A DNA stretch of 64,000 bases from Psychromonas algarum (lineage in GTDB: Bacteria; Pseudomonadota; Gammaproteobacteria; Enterobacterales; Psychromonadaceae), in the NCBI RefSeq assembly GCF_004376845.1, contig NZ_SNUW01000008.1:124001-188000 (forward strand). The letters run 5' to 3'. Below, in pieces: positions 44,339 to 53,100 of the stretch. Each line of letters opens with the position of its first letter. Position 1 is the stretch's first letter. The notes under the pieces are model-generated. The model saw only the letters and a list, made by a program, of their open reading frames with translations. It searched no databases and was not told the DNA's origin. The position numbers and the translations under genes were made by a program.

Positions 44339-45220
44339 TTATTCTTGAACACAATTTAAAAATGCTTTAATAAGTGGTTCATTTAATCGAGTTTTATAAC
44401 AACAGACACCTAAGTTAAATGAAGCTATCTCACCAACATCTAACAAACTTTGCACACGATCTCTTACCGGGCTGTTTTCGATAACAACATCTGGTACGAT
44501 GCCTACACCACAACCTAAAGCAACCATACTAACCAAGGCTTCATGGCCTGCCACTTTGGCATAAATTTGTGGTTTTCCTGACTTTAATGAGCGGAACCAA
44601 GTATCAAATCGACGTCGAATAGCACCATGTTCAGGCAAAATGAATGGCACATGCTTCCAGTCCAAAGGCGTTGCTTTCATTAATTGAGTAACTGCACAAG
44701 GTATAGTAGGAGCAATGATTGATAATGGTATTTCAGCTAATGGAATAAAATGTAATCTAGCAGGAAAATTATCAGGGTAAGCTGTTATCGCAAAATCAAC
44801 TTGATGTTGCATAATTTGCTCTATCGCAACCGCACTATCACCAGTCGTTAATTTAATATCAACATTTGGATGATTACGTCTAAAGCGTTCAAGTATAGGA
44901 GGCAGGTGGCTATAAGCAGCCGTTACAGAGCAATATAGATTAATTTCACCTTCTAAATCATTCGTCCGTTGTGAAATAGAATGTTTTAACAACTCCCACT
45001 GTTCAATTTGCTGAAGTGCAAATTGTTTAAAGGCAAGACCTGCTTCAGTTAATAAAACGGAACGATTATCTCGAATTAATAACCCCGCACCAAGTTCATC
45101 TTCAAGGCGTTGAATTAACCGACTTAATGTAGAAGGACTAACATGCATTGCTTGGGCTGTCTTTGAAAAATGCAAACTTTGGCTGAGATGCACAAAAGTT
45201 TGTAGAGATTTAATATCCAT
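44339..45220 (-). CDS. ilvY: LysR-type activator IlvY
   Basis: 293 residues. IlvY activates ilvC when acetolactate or acetohydroxybutyrate accumulates. The helix-turn-helix is HFSKTAQAMHVSPSTLSRLIQRLEDELG; YCSVTAAYSHLPPILERFRRNHPNVDIKLTTGDSA and VAGHEALVSMVALGCGVGIVPDVVIENSP follow E. coli IlvY closely. In E. coli ilvY abuts ilvC; here an sseA gene lies between them, cotranscribed with ilvY (27-base gap). Confidence 0.93.
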   Translation of the reverse strand: MDIKSLQTFVHLSQSLHFSKTAQAMHVSPSTLSRLIQRLEDELGAGLLIRDNRSVLLTEAGLAFKQFALQQIEQWELLKHSISQRTNDLEGEINLYCSVTAAYSHLPPILERFRRNHPNVDIKLTTGDSAVAIEQIMQHQVDFAITAYPDNFPARLHFIPLAEIPLSIIAPTIPCAVTQLMKATPLDWKHVPFILPEHGAIRRRFDTWFRSLKSGKPQIYAKVAGHEALVSMVALGCGVGIVPDVVIENSPVRDRVQSLLDVGEIASFNLGVCCYKTRLNEPLIKAFLNCVQE

Positions 45221-45247
45221 CTAATTTAATAAACCTAAATTGCTTAA

Positions 45248-46117
45248 TTATTGATTCAAATATTGTACCACTGGCAATGTATCATCAGCCCCCCACTCAC
45301 TCCAAGAACCATCATAAACACTTAATGCTGTGTAACCAGCCAATTTGGCTGCTAATGCAAGAATACAAGCAGTCACTCCTGAACCACAGCTAAAAACAAC
45401 TCGTTGTTTTTTAGGCATTAATGCTTCAAATATTTTAGCCAACTGATAAGCATTCTTCATGGTCTTATTATCTAATATTTCACTAATAGGTAAATTCATA
45501 GCAGAAGGTATATGACCTCGGCGTAGTCCTTTTCTAACTTCAGGCACTTGGCCTAAAAAACGCCCTTTAGGTCTAGCATCGAGAATAGCTACATCTTCGC
45601 GATTAATTGCATCAAAGACTTGCTCTCTATTACTAATTAATTCTGCTTGATAAACAGCTTTAAAATTTCCTTGCTTACGCTTTTCAGAAAAAGGAGGTAA
45701 ATTATTGGTTGGAAATCCCGCTGCTTTCCAGGCTTCAAGGCCTCCATCAAGTACGGCTATATTGTCAAACCCCATTACTTTAAACATCCACCATACTCTT
45801 GGGCTAGAAAAAATGCCTAGGCTATCGTAAACAATGACCGCACTATCATTATTAATACCCAGTAGTTGCGCAGATAATTCAAAATACTGCGGTGTTGGCA
45901 TCATATGGGGTAAACTCGCTTGTTGATCACAAACTTCCCGATCAAAATCAAAAAAAATAGCATTATCAATTCTTTCATTTAACCACTCTAAATGCCCATC
46001 CCGTTGAGTCATTGGCATATGCCAACTTGCATCCAATAAAATTAAGTTAGGGCTACCATAATGTTCAGCTAACCATTGGACAGAGACCAAATCATTTGGC
46101 AATACAACAGAAGACAT
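45248..46117 (-). CDS. sseA: 3-mercaptopyruvate sulfurtransferase (two rhodanese domains)
   Basis: 289 residues: an inactive N-terminal and active C-terminal rhodanese domain. The active cysteine is in VFSCGSGVTACILALAA, matching the CGSGVTA loop of SseA. YDSLGIFSSPRVWWMFKVMGF and VLDGGLEAWKAAGFP are typical. It transfers sulfur from 3-mercaptopyruvate to thiols or cyanide. Located between ilvY and ilvC on the ilvY strand, so it may share the divergent ilvC promoter. Confidence 0.9.
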   Translation of the reverse strand: MSSVVLPNDLVSVQWLAEHYGSPNLILLDASWHMPMTQRDGHLEWLNERIDNAIFFDFDREVCDQQASLPHMMPTPQYFELSAQLLGINNDSAVIVYDSLGIFSSPRVWWMFKVMGFDNIAVLDGGLEAWKAAGFPTNNLPPFSEKRKQGNFKAVYQAELISNREQVFDAINREDVAILDARPKGRFLGQVPEVRKGLRRGHIPSAMNLPISEILDNKTMKNAYQLAKIFEALMPKKQRVVFSCGSGVTACILALAAKLAGYTALSVYDGSWSEWGADDTLPVVQYLNQ

Positions 46118-46419
46118 ATAACCCCTTTATAACAATAAGTTAGAACAAAATAAATTGATGATAAAAAATAACTAATTTTAATAATAGAAGTAAATAAGAA
46201 ATCAATTTCTGCTTATGCTCACAGTTACTTAATAAAAATATTATTCATTTTCAAAATGTGCAATATGCCTCATTTGTAATTTCACATATTGCAACATAAC
46301 ATTGCTAATATATCATTTTGCGCAATATAAGTTATACGTTATAGTTGCATTCGAAATGTAAACATGACGTTAACAATGTAAACGTCTTACTTAATTAATT
46401 TATTCTGGAGCACAGCTAG
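46118..46419. promoter_or_regulatory. Divergent sseA-ilvY/ilvC promoter with candidate IlvY operators
   Basis: Within this 302-base region the arms TGCAATATG (46259-46267) and CATATTGCA (46285-46293) form a dyad, and a further GCGCAATATA lies at 46320-46329. Repeated TTGCAAT-type arms are what IlvY recognises in enteric bacteria, so these are likely its sites. Core promoter elements were not assigned. Confidence 0.55.
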
Positions 46420-47901
46420 ATGGCTAACTACTTTAATACTCTTCCTCTACGTGAGAAATTACATCAACTAGGTCAATGTCGCTTTATGGATCGCAGTGAA
46501 TTTACTGACGGTTGTGAAGCATTAAAAGGCAAAAAAATAGTTATCATCGGTTGTGGTGCACAAGGTTTGAACCAAGGTTTAAACATGCGTGATTCAGGTC
46601 TTGATGTTTCTTACACTTTACGTGCAGGTGCTATTGCAGAAAAACGTCAATCTTGGAAAAATGCAACAGAAAACGGTTTTACAGTAGGTACTTACGAAGA
46701 ATTGATTCCAGAAGCAGATCTTCTATGTAACCTAACACCAGACAAACAACACACTGCAGTAGTTGGTGCGGTTATGCCTCTTATGAAAGAAGGCGCAACA
46801 CTAGCTTACTCTCATGGTTTCAACATCGTTGAAGAAGGTACAATCATTCGTGAAGACATCACTGTTATCATGTGTGCACCTAAATGTCCTGGTTCTGAAG
46901 TACGTGAAGAATACAAACGTGGCTTTGGTGTTCCGACTTTAATCGCTGTACATCCAGCAAATGACCCACAAGGTCACGGTCTTGCATGGGCTAAAGCATA
47001 CGCATCAGGTACAGGTGGTGACCGTGCTGGTGTACTAATGTCTTCTTTTGTTGCTGAAGTGAAATCTGACCTTATGGGTGAGCAAACTATCCTATGTGGT
47101 ATGTTACAAACTGGTGCAATCTTAGGTTATGACAAAATGGTTGCTGACGGTATTGACCCAGCATACGCTGTTAAACTAATCCAATACGGTTGGGAAACAG
47201 TCACTGAAGGTCTAAAATACGGCGGCATCACTAACATGATGGATCGTCTATCTAACCCAGCTAAAATTAAAGCATACGATATGTCTTTAGAACTTAAAGA
47301 GATCCTACGTCCACTATTCAACAAGCACATGGATGACATCATTGAAGGTGAATTCTCTAAAACAATGATGGAAGACTGGGCTAACGATGACGCTAACCTA
47401 CTTAAATGGCGTGCAGCGACAGCTGAAACTGGTTTCGAAAAACAAGCAGCTGGTGACATGGAAATCGATGAGCAAGAGTTCTACGATAACGGTATCTTCT
47501 TAGTAGCAATGGTTAAAGCTGGTGTTGAGCTAGCATTTGAAGCAATGACTGCATCAGGTATCATCGAAGAGTCTGCATACTACGAATCTCTACATGAAAC
47601 ACCATTAATTGCTAACACAATCGCACGTAAGAAACTTTACGAAATGAACGTTGTTATCTCTGATACAGCTGAATACGGTTGTTACCTATTTGACCACGCT
47701 GCTAAACCACTATTAGCAGACTTCGTTAAAGCAATGAGCCCTGAGTTCCTAGGTAAGCCATTAACAGTGAAAACTAACTCTGTTGATAACGCGCGTTTAA
47801 TCGAAATTAACGACGCGATTCGTAATCACCCTGTAGAAGTTGTAGGTAAAAAACTACGTGGTTACATGACAGATATGAAAACTATCGTTGAAGCTTCTTA
47901 A
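46420..47901 (+). CDS. ilvC: Ketol-acid reductoisomerase, class II
   Basis: 493 residues, the long class II form found in enterobacteria, with a duplicated C-terminal knotted domain. Makes dihydroxy-acid precursors of valine and isoleucine using NADPH. The nucleotide-binding loop is [40 protein letters not shown] and [12 protein letters not shown] are diagnostic. Codons are distinctly richer in C-ending forms (AAC, TAC, GAC, ATC) than in neighbours, which fits high expression. GGAGCACAGCTAG precedes the ATG. Confidence 0.96.
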   Translation: MANYFNTLPLREKLHQLGQCRFMDRSEFTDGCEALKGKKIVIIGCGAQGLNQGLNMRDSGLDVSYTLRAGAIAEKRQSWKNATENGFTVGTYEELIPEADLLCNLTPDKQHTAVVGAVMPLMKEGATLAYSHGFNIVEEGTIIREDITVIMCAPKCPGSEVREEYKRGFGVPTLIAVHPANDPQGHGLAWAKAYASGTGGDRAGVLMSSFVAEVKSDLMGEQTILCGMLQTGAILGYDKMVADGIDPAYAVKLIQYGWETVTEGLKYGGITNMMDRLSNPAKIKAYDMSLELKEILRPLFNKHMDDIIEGEFSKTMMEDWANDDANLLKWRAATAETGFEKQAAGDMEIDEQEFYDNGIFLVAMVKAGVELAFEAMTASGIIEESAYYESLHETPLIANTIARKKLYEMNVVISDTAEYGCYLFDHAAKPLLADFVKAMSPEFLGKPLTVKTNSVDNARLIEINDAIRNHPVEVVGKKLRGYMTDMKTIVEAS

Positions 47902-47933
47902 TAGAGCTAAGTAGCTAAAAGCTAGATTTAATT

Positions 47934-47960
47934 AAGCCAAGCATTTGCTTGGCTTTTTTG
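47934..47960 (+). terminator. Rho-independent terminator of ilvC
   Basis: AAGCCAAGCA (47934-47943) and TGCTTGGCTT (47946-47955), then a T-run. Confidence 0.92.
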
Positions 47961-48156
47961 ATCTTGTTTTATTAAAAATAAAAAATCATCTTCTTTACCT
48001 TAATAACTTCTTTTTTTTGCGTAACCTAACTTATATAATTTATAACTATTACATTACATTTTTAATGTGAATCTATGCTGTAAATACAAATACGTTGAAA
48101 CCATGATTTTATACCTTTCAAGAGATTAACCATGTTAACCCTCTATCTGGCATTAA

Positions 48157-48195
48157 ATTAAAGATCTACAAGATCTTTAATGGTTATTCCTTTTT
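48157..48195 (+). other. Hairpin in the leader of the YihG-like gene
   Basis: ATTAAAGATCT (48157-48167) and AGATCTTTAAT (48171-48181) form a perfect 11-bp stem with a three-base loop, followed by a T-rich stretch (TTCCTTTTT). It lies ~100 bases before the start codon of the acyltransferase. It could be an attenuator-like or read-through terminator. The rest of the 47960-48284 gap shows nothing else. Confidence 0.5.
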
Positions 48196-48284
48196 ATAAA
48201 ATCCTCAACAAATACAGGCTTATTTTAATTTATAAAATAACTCACTGATTTAGTGTTTACTTTAAAATTGAAGAGGGAAAAAGG

Positions 48285-49166
48285 TTGCCATATTTATTAT
48301 TAATTATTAGTGTCATATTCGTGACATTGAATACCATGATGACTTCCATCACTACTTCCATTTGTGCAATTCTAAAGTTCATTTTTCCTTGGCAGTCTTC
48401 TCAATTATTTTTTTCTCGTTTAGCAAATAAAAGCATGTGGCGATGGGCTACATTTAATTATTTTATGCTGCAAAAATTTAATCGTATCGAATGGAAGATT
48501 AATAATGAAGCTGAATTAAAAAAAGATGGCTGGTACTTAATGCTCAGCAACCATTTAAGCTGGGCTGATATTGTTATTTTATGTAGTGTGTTTAAAGATA
48601 AAATTCCAATGCCCAAATTCTTCTTAAAACAAGAACTGCTTTATGTGCCATTTGTTGGATTAGCTTGTTGGGGACTTGATATGCCTTTTATTAAGCGCTT
48701 ATCAAAGAAACAATTAATGAAAAATCCTAAAAAGCGTTTTTCAGATATGGACTCTATTCGTAAGTCTTGTAATAAATTTCAACATATACCTACTACCGTA
48801 GTAAATTACGCAGAAGGCACTCGTTTTACTAATGATAAAAAACAACAAACAAACTCCCCCTACGAGCATTTATTACAAGCAAAGACTGGTGGCTTTAATT
48901 ACGCATTACAAGCAATGGGAGAACAGTTTGATAAAATTATAGATGTCACTATCGCTTACCCTGAAAATACCCAAACACCTTTTAAAGATCTATTAATGGG
49001 TAAGCTGACACGTATTGATGTGCATATCAGAACACTTGATATTAATGATGCATTATCACCTGCACAAGAAAACACACCTAAAGCAAAAGCGAGATTAAGA
49101 GAGTACTTAAATAATATCTGGTTTGAGAAAGACCAACGATTAAAAGATATATACAAAAACGATTAA
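48285..49166 (+). CDS. YihG-like acyltransferase
   Basis: 293 residues with two N-terminal membrane segments. It carries PlsC-superfamily motifs MLSNHLSWADIVIL (H-x4-D) and NYAEGTRFT. DMPFIKRLSKK and LMGKLTRIDVHIRTLDI resemble E. coli YihG, linked to membrane phospholipid acylation. It starts at TTG with AGAGGGAAAAAGG upstream; the next Met is 17 codons in, inside the first membrane helix. A separate enzyme from PlsC at 42.3 kb. Confidence 0.82.
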   Translation: MPYLLLIISVIFVTLNTMMTSITTSICAILKFIFPWQSSQLFFSRLANKSMWRWATFNYFMLQKFNRIEWKINNEAELKKDGWYLMLSNHLSWADIVILCSVFKDKIPMPKFFLKQELLYVPFVGLACWGLDMPFIKRLSKKQLMKNPKKRFSDMDSIRKSCNKFQHIPTTVVNYAEGTRFTNDKKQQTNSPYEHLLQAKTGGFNYALQAMGEQFDKIIDVTIAYPENTQTPFKDLLMGKLTRIDVHIRTLDINDALSPAQENTPKAKARLREYLNNIWFEKDQRLKDIYKND

Positions 49167-49179
49167 CTGTCTATGTATT

Positions 49180-49208
49180 TCAGCCAAAAAATATAATTTT
49201 TTGGCTGA
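49180..49208. terminator. Hairpin between acyltransferase and tcdA
   Basis: TCAGCCAAAAAA (49180-49191) and TTTTTTGGCTGA (49197-49208) form a perfect stem. No T-run follows, so terminator activity is uncertain. Confidence 0.5.
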
Positions 49209-49302
49209 AAAAATAACTCATATTTAAATAACTCTCCGTTTCTTAGATATATCATCATCATAAAAAAACGCTATAATACGCCGCTTCACTATGGAGTAAA
49301 AC

Positions 49303-50094
49303 ATGTCATCTTATGAATTACGTTTTGGCGGTATTCAACGTTTATATGGCCGCAAAGCACTTACTAAATTTCAACAAAGTCATATCTGCGTAATAGGTAT
49401 TGGTGGTGTCGGCTCTTGGGCTGTCGAAGCTTTTGCTCGCTCTGGTATTGGAAAAATAACATTAATTGATATGGATGATATTTGTGTTACCAACAGTAAT
49501 AGACAAATTCATGCACTATCACAAAATATCGGAAAATTAAAAGCAGAAGTGATTGCTGAACGCTGCAAAGCAATTAACCCAGACATTGAAGTTACCGTCA
49601 TTGATGACTTTATTGATAAGCAAAATTGCTTTGAATACCTTTCAAATAAATTTGATTATATTTTTGACGCTATCGATAGTATCCATGCAAAAGTCGCCTT
49701 AGTCGCTCACTGTAAACGTAATAAATACCCTTTACTCACTTGTGGTGGAGCTGGCGGGCAATTAGATCCAACACAAATTCAAGTCACTGACTTAGCGCGT
49801 ACCATTCAAGATCCATTAGCAGCTAAAGTTCGCTCTGAATTACGTCGTCATTTTAATTTCAGCAAAAACCCTAAAAGAAAATTCCGTGTAGATTGTGTGT
49901 TTTCAACAGAGCAACTAAGTTACCCAGATATGAATGGGGAAGTTTGTAAAGAAAAAGCAGAATCAGATGGCAATATGAAAATGGATTGTGCAAGCGGATT
50001 TGGAGCCTCAACAATGGTAACTGCAAGTTTTGCTTTTATTGGTAGTGCTTTTATTCTTAAAAAAATAGCAGATAAAGCAAAGCTCATTAAATAA
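49303..50094 (+). CDS. tcdA: tRNA threonylcarbamoyladenosine dehydratase TcdA
   Basis: 263 residues, E1/ThiF-like. Cyclises t6A37 of tRNA to ct6A using ATP. The nucleotide-binding loop is VIGIGGVGSWAVEAFARSGIG near 30-50, then DMDDICVTNSNRQIHAL, and the C-terminal YPDMNGEVCKEKAESDGNMKMDCASGFGA. It was formerly CsdL/YgdL. Convergent with the glutamate dehydrogenase gene. Confidence 0.93.
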   Translation: MSSYELRFGGIQRLYGRKALTKFQQSHICVIGIGGVGSWAVEAFARSGIGKITLIDMDDICVTNSNRQIHALSQNIGKLKAEVIAERCKAINPDIEVTVIDDFIDKQNCFEYLSNKFDYIFDAIDSIHAKVALVAHCKRNKYPLLTCGGAGGQLDPTQIQVTDLARTIQDPLAAKVRSELRRHFNFSKNPKRKFRVDCVFSTEQLSYPDMNGEVCKEKAESDGNMKMDCASGFGASTMVTASFAFIGSAFILKKIADKAKLIK

Positions 50095-50109
50095 AGATTT
50101 TTCACAATC

Positions 50110-50150
50110 AAAAAAATAACGATGCGAATTTTTAATGATCCACATCGTTA
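50110..50150 (-). terminator. Terminator of the glutamate dehydrogenase gene
   Basis: TAACGATG (50117-50124) and CATCGTTA (50143-50150) form an 8-bp stem with a long loop; the minus strand then runs into TTTTTTT. Confidence 0.7.
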
Positions 50151-50199
50151 GAAACTGTAATAAAAACTGTGTAACTGCTTATATTTTAACTATTTATAG

Positions 50200-53100
50200 T
50201 TAACTTTTAGAAAGATCTAACAACTCCCTAAGAGCAACCTGGCACATGCTGAATTCCGGAACACTAATTGCTGATAATGCATCAGCCATTTTGTGCCAAC
50301 GAATAGCTAAGCTCTGATGTTGAGTCTGCCAATTTGAATATGCTTGTTCAACATTGTTATCCTTCAACATCAATAGTACCGCTTTGGTAATACGCTTTTG
50401 TTGCCACTCTAAGTCATCTCGCATTGCTTCTCTTGCTAGTGACTGCCAATGACTATCAACGGGTAATAAGTTTAATTGCATTGCAATATCAGTTAATTTT
50501 AGCTGCTCTTCACTATAGAAATAGACCCGTGCCGCCAACTGAGCATCAACCTTAAGTTTATTAGCAACAGCAATAATATTAAGTAATGCGTAGGATTGTT
50601 TTGTACTACTTAACCTCTCTGCTAGCGACTCAGGTACACCTTGTTTTTGTACTGCACTTAACTCTTGTTTACGTTGTTGTAAATTTTGCTCACTTAATAG
50701 CGTTAGTAAGTTAGATTTCACTGTGTGCAATGGTGATTTATACTTTTTAATTAACGATGCACAATCCATCTGCCCACGATCATTTCTAATGATCCAACGA
50801 GAAGCATGACGTACCATTCGCATTAATTTATAAATAAGTTCCGCTTGAACTGCACTATCTATTTTATTATCTAAAGATTCAATCTCAGCTAATAATTCAG
50901 GTAACTCAAAGATATCTCTAGCAACCACCCAGGCTTTAGCTAAATCTAAAAATGAACAGCCCGTACTAGACATAATACGATAAGCAAAAGTTGCCCCCAT
51001 AACATTAAATAAATCATTACTTACTTGAGTCGCTACTATTTCTGATAATAGCGGATGCTCATGTATTTCATTTTTGTAAGACTTAACTAACTCAGCGGGA
51101 AATATTTTTTCAGCTTCTTTTGCTAAATAAGTATCCTCTGCAATTTTTGCCTTTGCGAGTTCTTCTTTCATTTCATTTTTAGCATAGGAAAGCATCACTG
51201 AAATAGCAGGTCTCATTAAACCGACACCCGCATTTTTTCGGTCTGTGATCGTTTCATCCGTTGGGATGAATTCTAATGCACGATTTAACTTTCCTTTCTC
51301 TTCTTGGTTATCAATTAATCCTCTAAACTCTTCAATTCGTTTATGTCCATGTTTAAAAGAGAGGCTAATACTTTGCGCTTGACGATAATTATTATGTAGC
51401 ACTAAAGCTGAAACTTCCCCTGTCATTTTTTGTAACCAAACATTACGTTGCTTAACCGTTAAGTCCCCTTTTGACACTAATTTATCTAATAGGATTTTAA
51501 TATTAACTTCTAAATCTGAACAATTTACTCCTGCTGCATTATCAATCGCATCGGTAAAACACTTCCCGCCTAATAGTGAATATTCAATTCTGGCACTTTG
51601 TGTCATGCCTAAATTTCCACCTTCACCAATCACTTTACAACGTAATTCAGAGCCATTAACTCGTAATGTATCGTTGGCTTTATCACCTACATCTGCATGG
51701 CTTTCTTGTTCACTTTTCACATAAGTACCAATGCCACCATTCCATAGTAAATCAACAGGAGATTTTAATAGAAAAGAAATTAATTCTGTAGGAGTCACTT
51801 TAGCTTGTTTGATGTTAAAGGTTTTAGCCATCTCAGGAGAAACAACAATGGATTTAGCAGAGCGTTCAAATATACCGCCACCAGCAGAAATCAGTTGTTG
51901 ATTATAATCAGACCAACTGGTTCTTGGAGTGTCAAATAAACGCTGACGCTCATTAAAACAATCATCTAATTGTGTTGGATTTGGATCAATAAAAATATGT
52001 AGATGATTAAAAGCAGCAAGTAGTTTTATTTTATTAGAACATAACATGCCATTACCAAACACATCTCCTGCCATGTCACCAATGCCGATAACAGAAATAG
52101 GCTCTTCCTGTACATCAACCCCAAGCTCCCTGAAATGACGCTGCACACTAATCCAAGCACCTTTCGCAGTTATTCCCATTTTTTTATGGTCATAACCATT
52201 ACTACCGCCAGAAGCAAAAGCATCTTTTAACCAAAATTTTCTATCCGTAGCCAACTCATTCGCTATATCAGAAAAAGTGGCGGTTCCTTTATCAGCAGCA
52301 ACCACAAGATAAGGGTCATCATTGTCATAACGAACCACTTGACTAGGAGGTAATAGCGTCTCATTTTCAAGATTATCTGTAATGTCTAACAAAGCACTAA
52401 TAAACATCTTGTAACAGGCAATACCTTCCTGCATGAAAGCATCTCTATCCATTGCTGCAGTTAACTCTTTAGCAACAAACCCACCTTTTGCACCAACAGG
52501 TACAATCACAGAGTTCTTTACTTGCTGTGCTTTAACTAATCCTAACACCTCAGTACGATAATCTTCCCCACGATCCGACCAACGTAATCCTCCACGAGCT
52601 ACATTGCCACCACGTAGGTGTACCCCTTCAAATCGAGGAGAATAAACAAATACTTCATAACTCAAGCGCGGTAATGGGATATCGCCTATTTTTTTATGAT
52701 CGAACTTAAAGCTAATGTAGTCTTTATATTCCCCTACAACAGCATCTGTATTTTGAAAATAATTAGTACGTAATGTTGCCATAATTAATTCAACATACTT
52801 ACGTAATACTCTATCTTCATTCAGGTTGCTTACTGCATTTAAAGACTCCAATATTTTATTTTCTAACTCAGCTTGTTGCTCCAGACTAACGCATTTTTCT
52901 GGATTAAATCGCGCATGAAATAAAGCGACAATTTTTTTCACTAAATCACAGTGATCAAGCAGTGTTCTTGCTATGGCAAAATGACTAAAACCAAAACGAA
53001 TTTGTTTTAGGTATTTTGCATAAGCACGAAGCATGGCTATATCTCTCCAGCCAATGCCAGCACCTAATATCAGTTTATTAAAGGGGTCATTATCAACCTT

